Notes under the pieces: model-generated
Databases searched by the model: none
The model's input: the letters and a program-made list of their open reading frames with translations, nothing else
What the model was told of the DNA's origin: nothing
Program-made: the position numbers and the translations under genes
NCBI RefSeq assembly: GCF_021287045.1
Contig: NZ_JAJTBG010000014.1
Coordinates: 1 to 64,000, forward strand
DNA: 64,000 nt
Origin: Oryzomicrobium sp.
Lineage (GTDB): Bacteria; Pseudomonadota; Gammaproteobacteria; Burkholderiales; Rhodocyclaceae
Direction of reading: 5' to 3'
Shown: piece by piece, positions 56,053 to 64,000 of the stretch
Position numbering within the stretch: the stretch's first letter is position 1
Layout: each line of letters starts with the position of its first letter

Positions 56053-56841
56053 ATGGCCGTCGCCGTTCCCGATCCCCTTTCCGCTCCCGAATCCGCCGGC
56101 ACCCGCCGCTCCGAGGCGGTGCACCTGGCCCTGGCCGGGCGCATCCGTAGCGGCGACCTGGCCCCCGGGGCCCGTCTGCCCACCGAGAAGGACCTGTGCG
56201 CCGAGTTCGGTGTCTCCCGTCCCATGGTGCGGGAGGCCGTGGCCCGCCTGAAGGCCGACGGGCTGGTGATTTCCCGCCAGGGGGCCGGCGTGTTCGTGGC
56301 CGACACCCCGAGCCGGCTGGCCTTCGACGTGCCCGCCGACCAGGACCGGCGTGGCGCCCGGGAGCGTCTTGCCCACATCTTCGAATTGCGCACCCTGGTG
56401 GAGATCGGCGTCGCCGAACTGGCCGCCCGGCGGCGGCGCCCCAAGGACCTGAAGGCCATGGCCGCCGCCCTGGGGCGCATGGCCGGCGCGGTGGCGGCCC
56501 ACGGCGACGGGGGGCGGGACGACGACGCCTTCCACGGCGCGGTGGCGGCCGCCACCGGCAACCCCATGATGCGCGACCTGGTGGGCTTCCTGTCCAAACA
56601 GTTCTCCGAATCCCGGCGCCTCTCCTGGGCCCCGGAACAGCATGCCCTGGGCCGCACCCAGGCCTTGCAGGACGAGCACCGGGCCATCTATGACGCCATC
56701 GCCACCGGCGACCCGGCGGCGGCCCGGGCGGCCAGTTTCCAGCACCTGTCGGCCACCGCCGCCCGCCTCGACATCGCCCTGGGCGAGGACATCGCCAGCG
56801 ACCTGGCCGCGGCGTGCCTGCGCCAGGAGCCCGGACCATGA
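56053..56841 (+). CDS. glcC: FadR/FCD-family GntR regulator, probable GlcC
   Basis: 262 residues. An N-terminal GntR winged helix-turn-helix (about 20-90: RLPTEKDLCAEFGVSRPMVREAVARL) and a C-terminal FCD effector domain (about 105-250) with metal-binding helices (DDDAFHGAVAAATGN, DEHRAIYDAI). It sits 62 bp upstream of glcD on the same strand. A perfect palindrome covers its own start region. Glycolate or another 2-hydroxy acid is the likely effector; LldR-type lactate control is the main alternative. Confidence 0.9.
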   Translation: MAVAVPDPLSAPESAGTRRSEAVHLALAGRIRSGDLAPGARLPTEKDLCAEFGVSRPMVREAVARLKADGLVISRQGAGVFVADTPSRLAFDVPADQDRRGARERLAHIFELRTLVEIGVAELAARRRRPKDLKAMAAALGRMAGAVAAHGDGGRDDDAFHGAVAAATGNPMMRDLVGFLSKQFSESRRLSWAPEQHALGRTQALQDEHRAIYDAIATGDPAAARAASFQHLSATAARLDIALGEDIASDLAAACLRQEPGP

Positions 56842-56903
56842 CGCCGCTTGCCGGAGCCAGGCCCGCTTGAATCCATGACGACACGAATCCGGAGGAGACA
56901 TCC

Positions 56904-58439
56904 ATGAGCCACGACAACGCGCCGCCCCCGCTGCGGCCGGCCCCCGACTACGCCGGCGCCGACCGGGACTTCGCCCGGGACGCGGCGGCCCGCGCCGCCC
57001 TATTCGCCCGCCTGGGCGCCGCCCTGCCCGAGGGCAGCCTGATGGTGGAGGCCGAGGATTTGCGCCCCTACGAGTGCGACGGCTTGTCGGCCTACCGCCA
57101 GGTGCCCATGGCGGTGGCCCTGCCCGCCGACGAGGCCCAGGTGGCGGCGGTGCTGGCCATCTGCCACGAGCTGGAGGTGCCGGTGGTGGCCCGGGGCGCC
57201 GGCACCGGCCTGTCCGGCGGCGCCTTGCCCCACGCCCACGGCGTGGTGCTGTCCCTGGCGCGCATGAAGCAGATCCTGTCCATGGATGCCACATCCCGCA
57301 CCGCCGTGGTCCAACCCGGGGTGCGCAACCTGGCCATCTCGGAAGCCGCCGCCAGCCTGGGGCTGTACTACGCCCCGGACCCCTCGTCCCAGATCGCCTG
57401 CACCATCGGCGGCAACGTGGCCGAGAACTCCGGCGGGGTGCACTGCCTCAAGTACGGCCTGACGGTGCACAACGTGCTCAAGGTGCGCGGCGTGACCATC
57501 AGCGGCGAGGTCGTCGAATTCGGCTCGGCGGCCCTGGATGCCCCGGGCTACGACCTGCTGGCCCTGATGATCGGCTCCGAGGGCATGCTGGCGGTGGTCA
57601 CCGAGGTCACCGTGCGCCTCACCCCCAAGCCCCAGCTGGCCCAGGTGGTGATGGCCTCCTTCGACGACGTGAACAAGGCCGGCGACGCGGTGGCGGCGAT
57701 CATCGCCGCCGGCATCATCCCGGCCGGCCTGGAGATGATGGACAAGCCCGCCACCCTGGCGGTGGAACCCTTCGTCAACGCCGGCTACGACCTGGAGGCC
57801 GAGGCCATCCTGCTGTGCGAATCCGATGGCACCCCGGAAGAGGTGGCCGAGGAGATCGCCCGGGTCAAGACCGTGCTCGACCGCTGCGGCGCCCGGGCCA
57901 TGGCCGTGTCGCGCAGCGAGGAGGAACGGCTCAAGTTCTGGGCTGGGCGCAAGGCCGCCTTTCCCGCCGTGGGGCGCATTTCCCCCGACTACTACTGCAT
58001 GGACGGCACCATTCCGCGGAAGCGCCTGGCCGAGATGCTCACGGCCATCGCCGCCCTGTCGCAGAAGTACGGCCTGCGCTGCGCCAACGTCTTCCACGCC
58101 GGCGACGGCAACCTGCACCCCCTGATCATGTTCGACGCCAACGAGCCGGGGGAACTGGAGCGGGCCGAGGCCTTCGGCGCCGAGATATTGGAGAAGTCGG
58201 TGGAATTCGGCGGCTCGATCACCGGCGAGCACGGGGTGGGGGCCGAGAAGATCAACCAGATGTGCGTCCAGTTCAACCGCGACGAGCGGGACTTCTTCTT
58301 CGCCGTGAAGCGGGCCTTCGACAAGCGCGGCCTGCTCAACCCGGGCAAGGCCATCCCGACCCTGCACCGCTGCGCCGAGTACGGCCGCATGCGCGTCTCC
58401 TTCGGCCAGATGCCCTTCCCCGACCTGCCGCGCTTCTGA
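56904..58439 (+). CDS. glcD: Glycolate oxidase FAD-binding subunit GlcD
   Basis: 511 residues of the FAD-linked oxidase (VAO) family. GlcD oxidises glycolate (and D-lactate) to the oxo acid at the inner membrane. The FAD site shows VVARGAGTGLSGGALP, PDPSSQIACTIGGNVAENSGG and GSEGMLAVVTEV. The C-terminal FHAGDGNLHPLI and GGSITGEHGVGAEKI motifs bind the substrate region and flavin. GGAGGAG precedes the ATG. glcE follows directly, with its possible upstream start overlapping the glcD stop. Confidence 0.96.
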   Translation: MSHDNAPPPLRPAPDYAGADRDFARDAAARAALFARLGAALPEGSLMVEAEDLRPYECDGLSAYRQVPMAVALPADEAQVAAVLAICHELEVPVVARGAGTGLSGGALPHAHGVVLSLARMKQILSMDATSRTAVVQPGVRNLAISEAAASLGLYYAPDPSSQIACTIGGNVAENSGGVHCLKYGLTVHNVLKVRGVTISGEVVEFGSAALDAPGYDLLALMIGSEGMLAVVTEVTVRLTPKPQLAQVVMASFDDVNKAGDAVAAIIAAGIIPAGLEMMDKPATLAVEPFVNAGYDLEAEAILLCESDGTPEEVAEEIARVKTVLDRCGARAMAVSRSEEERLKFWAGRKAAFPAVGRISPDYYCMDGTIPRKRLAEMLTAIAALSQKYGLRCANVFHAGDGNLHPLIMFDANEPGELERAEAFGAEILEKSVEFGGSITGEHGVGAEKINQMCVQFNRDERDFFFAVKRAFDKRGLLNPGKAIPTLHRCAEYGRMRVSFGQMPFPDLPRF

Positions 58440-58471
58440 TGCCGCCGACCGACCCGATTCCGGACACGACC

Positions 58472-59611
58472 ATGGCCATTACCGCTACTCCAGCTACTCC
58501 ATCCGCGCCCCCGTCCGCGGCCTACGACGCCATCCTCGAAGGCTTCGCCGCACGCATCCGCCAGGCCGCCGAGGCGGGTACGCCGTTGCGCATCGAAGGC
58601 GGCGGCAGCAAGAACTTCTACGGCGGCCCGCTGCACGGCGAGGTGTTGTCCACCGCCGCCTACCGCGGCGTGATCGCCTACGAACCCACCGAGCTGGTGA
58701 TCACCGCCCGGGCCGGCACGCCCCTGGCCGAGATCGAGACGGTACTGGCGGAACGGCAGCAGATGCTGGCCTTCGAGCCGCCGCGCTTTTCGCCCACCTC
58801 CACCATCGGCGGCGTGGTCGCCGCCGGCCTGTCCGGGCCGCGCCGCCTCCAGGCCGGCGCGGTGCGCGACTTCGTGCTCGGCACCCGCATCATCGACGGC
58901 CAGGGGCGCATCCTCACCTTCGGCGGCCAGGTGATGAAGAACGTGGCCGGCTACGACGTCTCCCGGGTGATGGCCGGCAGCCTGGGCACCCTGGGGCTGA
59001 TCGCCGAGGTGTCCCTGAAGGTGCTGCCGGTGCCGGTGGCCGAGGCCACCCTGCGCTTTGCCTGCGACCCGGCCGAGGGCATCGTCCGGGTCAATCGCTG
59101 GGGCGGCCAGCCCCTGCCCATCTCGGCCACCGCCTGGCACGGCGGCGCCCTGTGGGTGCGCCTCTCCGGCGCCGAGGCGGCGGTGGCCGCCGCCCGGGCC
59201 GTGCTCGGCGGCGAGGCGGTGGACGACGGGGCCGGGCGCGCCCTGTGGCAGGCCCTACGCGATCAGACTCACGCCTTCTTCGCGTCGGCCGACGCGGCCG
59301 GCACCCCCCTGTGGCGCCTGTCGGTGCCCTCCACGGCCCAGCCCCTGGACCTACCCGGGGAAACCCTGGTGGAGTGGGGCGGAGCCCTGCGTTGGCTGGC
59401 CGCCGACCTGCCTGCCGACAAGGTGCGCACCACCGTCCTGGCCGCCGGGGGGCACGCCACCCTGTACCGGGCCGGCGACGAGGCCAAGGTCCGCGCCGGC
59501 GGGGCCTTCCAGCCCCTGTCCCCGGCCATGGCGGCGCTCAACCGCAACCTCAAGCGCGAGTTCGACCCCAAGGGCGTCTTCGGCCCGGGGCGCCTCTACC
59601 CCGACTTCTAA
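58472..59611 (+). CDS. glcE: Glycolate oxidase FAD-binding subunit GlcE
   Basis: 379 residues. A smaller VAO-family partner of GlcD: LRIEGGGSKNFYG, ELVITARAGTPLAEIE, TIGGVVAAGLSGPRR and the GQVMKNVAGYDVSRVMAGSL flavin block. Two starts are possible: ATG 58439, which overlaps the glcD stop, and ATG 58472. I prefer the second because the extra residues are low in information, but coupling favours the first. It is required for glycolate oxidase activity with GlcD and GlcF. Confidence 0.92.
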   Translation: MAITATPATPSAPPSAAYDAILEGFAARIRQAAEAGTPLRIEGGGSKNFYGGPLHGEVLSTAAYRGVIAYEPTELVITARAGTPLAEIETVLAERQQMLAFEPPRFSPTSTIGGVVAAGLSGPRRLQAGAVRDFVLGTRIIDGQGRILTFGGQVMKNVAGYDVSRVMAGSLGTLGLIAEVSLKVLPVPVAEATLRFACDPAEGIVRVNRWGGQPLPISATAWHGGALWVRLSGAEAAVAAARAVLGGEAVDDGAGRALWQALRDQTHAFFASADAAGTPLWRLSVPSTAQPLDLPGETLVEWGGALRWLAADLPADKVRTTVLAAGGHATLYRAGDEAKVRAGGAFQPLSPAMAALNRNLKREFDPKGVFGPGRLYPDF

Positions 59612-59653
59612 GCCCGCGCCCGACGACCCGAACGCCCTGACGAGACATCCGCC

Positions 59654-60922
59654 ATGCAGACCCAACTCGCCGATTTCATCCGCGACACCCCGGAAGGCCG
59701 GGAGGCCGACACCATCCTGCGCAAGTGCGTGCACTGCGGCTTTTGCACCGCCACCTGCCCCACCTACCAACTCCTCGGCGATGAGCTGGACGGGCCCCGG
59801 GGGCGCATCTACCTGATCAAGCAGGTGCTCGAAGGCCAGGAGGTGACGGAAAAGACCCGCCTGCACCTGGACCGCTGCCTGACCTGCCGTTCCTGCGAAA
59901 CCACCTGCCCCTCCGGGGTCCAGTACCACCGGCTGCTCGACATCGGCCGCGGCGTGGTCGAAGCCCGGGTGCCGCGCCCCGCCGGCCAGCGCCTGCTCTA
60001 CCGGGCGCTGCGCACCGTGCTGCCCAACCGGGCGGCCTTCGAGGCGGTGCTCAAGGCCGGCCGGCTGGCCCGGCCCTTCCTGCCCGTGGCCCTGGCCGAG
60101 AAGCTGCGCCCCCCGGCACCGGCCAAGGCCCGCCCGGCGCCGGAGTGCCATGCCCGCCGGGTGATCCTGCTCGAAGGCTGCGTCCAGCCCGGCCTGGCCC
60201 CCAACATCAACGCCGCCGCTGCCCGGGTGCTCGACCGGGTGGGTATCGCCATCGTCCGCGAGGGCGAGAAGAAGGCCGGTTGCTGCGGCGCCTTGCGCTA
60301 CCACCTGAACGACCAGGACGGCGGCCTGGACGACATGCGCGCCAACATCGACGCCTGGTGGCCGGCGGTGGAGGCCGGCGCCGAGGCCATTCTGGTGACG
60401 GCCTCGGCCTGTAGCGCCCAGGTCAAGGAATACGGGCACCTGCTGCGCCACGACCCGGCCTACGCCGAGCGGGCCGCCCGGGTCAGCGCCCTGGCCCGGG
60501 ACGTGGCCGAAGTGGTGGCCGGCGAGGAGGCGGCCATTGCCGCCGCCCTGGCCAAGGCGCACGGCGGGGACGCGGGGAGCGCTGCCGCGGCCCCGGCCAG
60601 AGTGGCCTTCCATTCCCCCTGTACCCTCCAGCACGGGCAGAAGATTCGCGGCGTGGTGGAACGGCTGCTCGCCGCCGCCGGCTACGCCCTCACCCCGGTG
60701 GCCGACGGCCACCTGTGCTGCGGTTCCGCCGGCACCTATTCCCTGACCCAACCGGAACTGTCCCTCCAGCTGCGCAGCAACAAGTTGGCGGCCCTGGAGG
60801 CGGGCAATCCGGGAGTGATCGTCACCGCCAACATCGGCTGCCTCAACCACCTGGCGGCCGGCACCGCCACCCCGGTGCGGCACTGGATCGAACTGCTCGA
60901 CGAGCGCCTGGGCGAGGTATGA
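59654..60922 (+). CDS. glcF: Glycolate oxidase iron-sulfur subunit GlcF
   Basis: 422 residues. Two [4Fe-4S] ferredoxin motifs, CVHCGFCTATCPTYQ and CLTCRSCETTCPSG, lie in the first 110 residues. Two CCG domains follow (AGCCGALRYH and LCCGSAGTYS). It passes electrons from the flavin subunits to the quinone pool. The C-terminal WIELLDERL block is typical. It closes the glc cluster. Confidence 0.96.
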   Translation: MQTQLADFIRDTPEGREADTILRKCVHCGFCTATCPTYQLLGDELDGPRGRIYLIKQVLEGQEVTEKTRLHLDRCLTCRSCETTCPSGVQYHRLLDIGRGVVEARVPRPAGQRLLYRALRTVLPNRAAFEAVLKAGRLARPFLPVALAEKLRPPAPAKARPAPECHARRVILLEGCVQPGLAPNINAAAARVLDRVGIAIVREGEKKAGCCGALRYHLNDQDGGLDDMRANIDAWWPAVEAGAEAILVTASACSAQVKEYGHLLRHDPAYAERAARVSALARDVAEVVAGEEAAIAAALAKAHGGDAGSAAAAPARVAFHSPCTLQHGQKIRGVVERLLAAAGYALTPVADGHLCCGSAGTYSLTQPELSLQLRSNKLAALEAGNPGVIVTANIGCLNHLAAGTATPVRHWIELLDERLGEV

Positions 60923-61003
60923 CCGGCGCAGGCTGACGGCCGGGAAGGCGGCGGTACGCCCCCGCCGCCCGGGAAAACATGCCGGGCGGAATCCGGGGGA
61001 TGG

Positions 61004-61033
61004 CCGGAAAACCAATACTGGCGCGGAGTTTCG
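61004..61033 (-). repeat. Dispersed element, copy E (intergenic, upstream of PP2C)
   Basis: Carries the 15-bp core on the minus strand, flanked by GAAA and TTTTCCGG. It lies between glcF and the phosphatase gene. Confidence 0.65.
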
Positions 61034-61091
61034 CCCCGGGGCGGGGTAGGGGGAAGCGGGCGGGAAGCGGGGGAGGGGCGGCGGCGAAGCG

Positions 61092-61100
61092 TGCTATGCT
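61092..61100 (+). promoter_or_regulatory. Extended -10 promoter of the PP2C gene
   Basis: TG, one base, then TATGCT at 61095-61100, about 60 bp before the start. No clear -35. Confidence 0.45.
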
Positions 61101-61160
61101 AGTCAGAAATCGGTCACAAACCTTCTTCCTTCCTCCGCCTTCCTCTCCTTCGCGCCGACC

Positions 61161-61973
61161 ATGCCCTTGCAGTTAGACGTCTGCGTCTCCCAGCACATCG
61201 GCGACCGCCACGAGCAGCAGGACCGGGTGGCCCTGGTGCCCCATCCGCGCCTGCGCGGGGTGGTCCTGGCGGTGGTGGCCGACGGCATGGGCGGGCACGA
61301 GGGCGGCGCCCTGGCCGCCGAGCAGGTGGTGCACACCGCCCGCCAGTGCCTGGAGGGCTACGCCCCCAGCGAAGAGACGCCCGAGGAATTGCTGCGCACC
61401 ATCCTCGACGAGGCCCACACCCTGATCCGGGCCGGCCGCTTCATCAACGAGAAGGACCCCCACAGTACCGGGGTGCTGCTGTTGCTCGAACCGACCCGGG
61501 CCACCTGGGCCCATTGCGGCGATTCCCGCCTCTACTGGTTCAGCGGCAGCGAGCTGCGCCAGCGCACCGACGACCATTCCTACGTGGGCCGGCTGGTGCG
61601 GGACGGCACCATCAGCGAGGAAGAAGCCTCCTTCCACCCCAACCGCAACGTGCTGCTCACCGCCCTGGGGGGCCGCGAGGCGCCCATGGTGGACGTGGGC
61701 AGTTGCGAATCCCTGGCGGCGGGGGACGCCTTCCTGATCTGTTCCGACGGCCTGTGGGGCTACTTCGGCGAGGCCGAGATGGGCGGCATCATCGCTGCCC
61801 AGTCGGCCCGGGACGCGGCGGGCGAGTTGATGCGCCGGGCGCGCAGCCGCGGCCGTGGCGAGGGCGACAACCTGTCCCTGGCCCTGGTGCGGCTGGAGGA
61901 AATGCCCGCCGTCAAGCCCGTGCCGCCGCCGGTGCGCCGGCCGCTGGGCAATGCGCCGGTCACCCCGGCCTGA
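61161..61973 (+). CDS. PP2C-family serine/threonine protein phosphatase
   Basis: 270 residues of the metal-dependent PP2C fold. Motifs in order: GDRHEQQDRVAL with the N-terminal acidic and Arg residues, VADGMGGHEGG, AHCGDSRLYWF, LICSDGLWGYF and GEGDNLSLALV. The aspartates that bind the two metals are all present. The C-terminal 25 residues are Pro-rich. It probably reverses a Hanks-type kinase, but no kinase is in the window. A type VI or general stress role is possible. Confidence 0.93.
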   Translation: MPLQLDVCVSQHIGDRHEQQDRVALVPHPRLRGVVLAVVADGMGGHEGGALAAEQVVHTARQCLEGYAPSEETPEELLRTILDEAHTLIRAGRFINEKDPHSTGVLLLLEPTRATWAHCGDSRLYWFSGSELRQRTDDHSYVGRLVRDGTISEEEASFHPNRNVLLTALGGREAPMVDVGSCESLAAGDAFLICSDGLWGYFGEAEMGGIIAAQSARDAAGELMRRARSRGRGEGDNLSLALVRLEEMPAVKPVPPPVRRPLGNAPVTPA

Positions 61974-62046
61974 GCGGGCCGGCGGGCGGGGCGGTCACTA
62001 GGCGAGACAAGTGGGACAAGCAGGACAGCGTCGGGCCGCGCCATAG

Positions 62047-62078
62047 AAAAAGCCGGGAGGCATGCTCCCGGCTTTTTT
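62047..62078. terminator. Bidirectional terminator after the PP2C gene
   Basis: AAAAAGCCGGGAG pairs with CTCCCGGCTTTTT around GCATG, giving a 13-bp stem. It lies between convergent genes. Confidence 0.92.
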
Positions 62079-62124
62079 GTTGGCAGTGGGTCGGGCGCCG
62101 AAGCGCTGATGGCGCCTGCTGGTG

Positions 62125-64000
62125 TCAATGGAGCGTCGTCTGACGTCCCGCCGGGGCGTGTTCCTGGGGAGAATCGGCCGGCGGGCGGAACGCCTCGACC
62201 CAGGCGGGAAATTCTTCGGCGGGCATCGGCCGGGCGATGAAGTAGCCCTGGGCGTAGTCGCAGCCCAGTCGGGCCAGCTGGTCCCAGCTTTCCCGCGTTT
62301 CGATGCCTTCGGCCACGGCCTTGCGGCCCAGGTCGTGGACCATGTCGATGGTGGACCGGACGATGCAGGCGCAGTCCTTGCTGTCCATGCCGCGCACGAA
62401 GGACTGGTCGATCTTGATGTAGTCCACCGGCAGTTTCTGCAAGTAGGCGAGGGACGAATAGCCGGTGCCGAAGTCGTCGATGTACAGGGGAATGCCGGTG
62501 TCGCGCAGGCCGTGCAGTACCCGCAGGGCGAACTCGGCGTCCTCCATCACCGTGCTCTCGGTGAGCTCCATCTCGAACAGGCCCGGGGCCACGCCCAAGT
62601 CGGCCTGGAGACGGCGTATCCGTTCCAGCAGGTTGTCGTCGCGCAGGTTGCGGGCCGACAGGTTGACCGCGATGGGCAGGGCGCAACCCTGGCCCTGCCA
62701 GTCCCGCAGCAGCAGCATGGCGGTTTCGATCACCCATTCGGTCAGGGGGCGGATCAGGCCCGTGTTCTCGGCCAGCCCGATGAATTCTCCCGGGGGGATC
62801 AGGCCGCGCTGGGCATGTTGCCAGCGCACCAGCCCCTCGGCGCCGCTGATCCGGCCGGTGGCCATGTCCACCTTGGGGTGCAGGTAGAGGCGCAGGTCGC
62901 CGCCCTCGATGGCGCGGCGCAGCTCGCTGGCGATGGTGAGGCGGCGGGAGCGCTCGGGCGAGGGTTCGGGGATGAATACCCGGTGGGGCACGCCATCCTT
63001 CTTGGCCTGGTGCACCGCGATGTCCATGTTGCGGTACAGGTCGTGGGTGCTGGTTCCGTGCTCCGGGTAGAGGACGATGCCGATCTGGGTGGTGATCTCC
63101 AGCCCGATGTCGGCGATGCGGAAGGGGCGGGCCAGGGCCTCTTCCAGGCGCAACACCATGGCCAGGGCTTCCCCGGCGCCGGCGTCGGGGAGCAGGGCGG
63201 AAAATTCGTCGCCGCGCAGGCGGGCCACGGTGTTGGGCTGGGGGACCGCGGTCCGCAGCCTGCTGGCGAATTCGCACAGCAGCTGGTCGCCCTGGGCGAA
63301 GCCGAGGGCGTCGTTGATCTCGCTCAGCCGCTCGATGTTGGCCTGGAACATGGCGAAGGGGCGTTGCAGGCGCTGGCCGGTGTCCAGGGCGGCATTGAGG
63401 GCTTCGGAAAAGTGGGTTTCGTTGGGCAGGCCGGTGAGGGTGTCGTAGTGGCTCAGGCGATGCACCGTCTCCTGGTTCTGCTGCTGCTCCACCCGCGCCC
63501 GCAGGGTGGCGATGCCGAAGGCCAGGTCGTCGGCCGACTCGCCGAGCAGCTGGATTTCGTCCGGGCCGAAGGCATCCACTTCGGTGTCGTAGATGGCCAG
63601 GGCGCCGATCACCTGATGGCCGACCCGCAGGGGGCAGGCCAGGGTCGAGGCATAGCGGCTGAGGTGCTCCTGCCAGGGGGCATAGCCCGGATCGGCGGGA
63701 ATGTTGCCCACGTGCCGGGATGTGCCGCTGCGCACGGCGGTGGCGACGGCGCCGTGGCCATAGTCGTCGTCGGCCCAGGTGCTGCCGAGGCCGTCCAGGG
63801 CGGTCAGGCCGCCGGGGTAGCCGCTCTGGGCCATGGGGAGCAGGGATTTGGCCATGTCGTCGAGGCAGTACCAGACCACCGCCGTGTCGTAGCCGCCGGC
63901 ATCGACGATGGCGGCGCACATGCTGTCGAGTAGGGCCTGCTCGTCGGTAGCCCGCAGCATGGCCCGGTTGCCGGCGCTCAGGGTGCGCAGGGCCCGGCTG
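62125..64000 (-). CDS. GAF-GGDEF-EAL c-di-GMP signalling protein, 5' end cut by the window edge
   Basis: At least 624 codons; the frame stays open through the right edge, with the typical ALRTLSAGNRAMLRATDEQ linker, so the start is outside. A GAF domain (GGYDTAVVWY, HVGNIPADPGYAPW) is followed by GGDEF and EAL domains. The GGDEF signature reads RGDEF (RLRGDEFSALL), a non-standard first residue, so cyclase activity is doubtful. The EAL domain keeps the key residues: EGLVRW, NLSARNL, ELTESTVME, DDFGTGYSSL, KIDQSF and AEGIET. Net phosphodiesterase activity is likely. PAS or membrane parts may lie upstream outside the window. Confidence 0.93.
   Translation of the reverse strand, partial: SRALRTLSAGNRAMLRATDEQALLDSMCAAIVDAGGYDTAVVWYCLDDMAKSLLPMAQSGYPGGLTALDGLGSTWADDDYGHGAVATAVRSGTSRHVGNIPADPGYAPWQEHLSRYASTLACPLRVGHQVIGALAIYDTEVDAFGPDEIQLLGESADDLAFGIATLRARVEQQQNQETVHRLSHYDTLTGLPNETHFSEALNAALDTGQRLQRPFAMFQANIERLSEINDALGFAQGDQLLCEFASRLRTAVPQPNTVARLRGDEFSALLPDAGAGEALAMVLRLEEALARPFRIADIGLEITTQIGIVLYPEHGTSTHDLYRNMDIAVHQAKKDGVPHRVFIPEPSPERSRRLTIASELRRAIEGGDLRLYLHPKVDMATGRISGAEGLVRWQHAQRGLIPPGEFIGLAENTGLIRPLTEWVIETAMLLLRDWQGQGCALPIAVNLSARNLRDDNLLERIRRLQADLGVAPGLFEMELTESTVMEDAEFALRVLHGLRDTGIPLYIDDFGTGYSSLAYLQKLPVDYIKIDQSFVRGMDSKDCACIVRSTIDMVHDLGRKAVAEGIETRESWDQLARLGCDYAQGYFIARPMPAEEFPAWVEAFRPPADSPQEHAPAGRQTTLH

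Noticed and set aside
54620-56917. A 765-codon minus-strand frame over the transporter and glcC
   Set aside because: The translation is Arg/Gly/Pro-rich without motifs, while the plus-strand genes have clear families.

Overview
This window is a GC-rich bacterial chromosome segment packed with metabolic, regulatory and membrane genes. It has no rRNA, tRNA, CRISPR array or recognisable transposase. The gene content fits a betaproteobacterium of the Rhodocyclales, perhaps Azospira-like. That placement is an inference from gene content and protein style (glnE-yhdP-nitrilase-tldD-aroG order, PA0069-type radical SAM protein, DUF3429 protein, glcCDEF), not from a marker gene.

Layout. 1-6.2 kb: pckG (cut by the left edge) diverges from maeB, followed by a PBP7-type D-Ala-D-Ala endopeptidase and a lone TRAP substrate-binding protein. 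6.3-12.5 kb: an IclR regulator diverges from a lactate-utilisation cluster, lutA-lutB-[broken aldehyde dehydrogenase]-dps-[2-hydroxyacid dehydrogenase]-lutC. 12.6-18.5 kb: a DUF3429 membrane protein, a MarR regulator with a perfect palindromic operator, two cation/proton antiporters and a CbbR/CysB-like LysR regulator. 18.6-27.2 kb: a chemoreceptor, garR, a diguanylate cyclase, and a methylthioribose-phosphate group (class II aldolase and mtnA, divergent from a methionine aminotransferase). 27.3-39.8 kb: an EF-hand membrane protein, glnE, yhdP, a nitrilase-family amidase, tldD and a lipoprotein. 40.2-45.3 kb: an orphan DUF4157 protein with an unrecognised second metalloprotease-like domain, an aspartyl protease, a radical SAM protein and aroG. 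45.5-52 kb: a GT39 glycosyltransferase, a UbiA prenyltransferase, a response regulator-PAS-GGDEF-EAL protein, an unknown protein and a PduO-type cobalamin adenosyltransferase. 52.1-61 kb: hydroxypyruvate isomerase, glycerate kinase, a YeeE/YedE transporter, then glcC-glcD-glcE-glcF. 61-64 kb: a PP2C phosphatase and a GAF-GGDEF-EAL protein cut by the right edge.

How the genes work together. Much of the window handles two- and three-carbon hydroxy and keto acids. GlcDEF oxidises glycolate to glyoxylate. GarR, Hyi and glycerate kinase carry tartronate semialdehyde or hydroxypyruvate to phosphoglycerate. LutABC oxidises L-lactate to pyruvate. MaeB and PckG connect the C4 and C3 pools for gluconeogenesis. 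Three c-di-GMP enzymes and a chemoreceptor add a signalling layer.

Most unusual signals. (1) At least eight copies of a degenerate element of about 28-30 bp with core CCGCGCCAGTATTGG lie across 9.9-61 kb. Several are intergenic, and several are inside or at the edges of genes, including a broken aldehyde dehydrogenase and an insertion in mtnA. Several copies have different but complementary flanking arms. (2) The orphan DUF4157 protein carries a C-terminal domain I do not recognise. (3) A 29-bp perfect palindrome ends just before the glcC start codon. (4) A Shine-Dalgarno sequence is separated from its start codon by a GC hairpin. (5) mtnA is paired with a class II aldolase, which suggests a DHAP-type methylthioadenosine salvage shunt.
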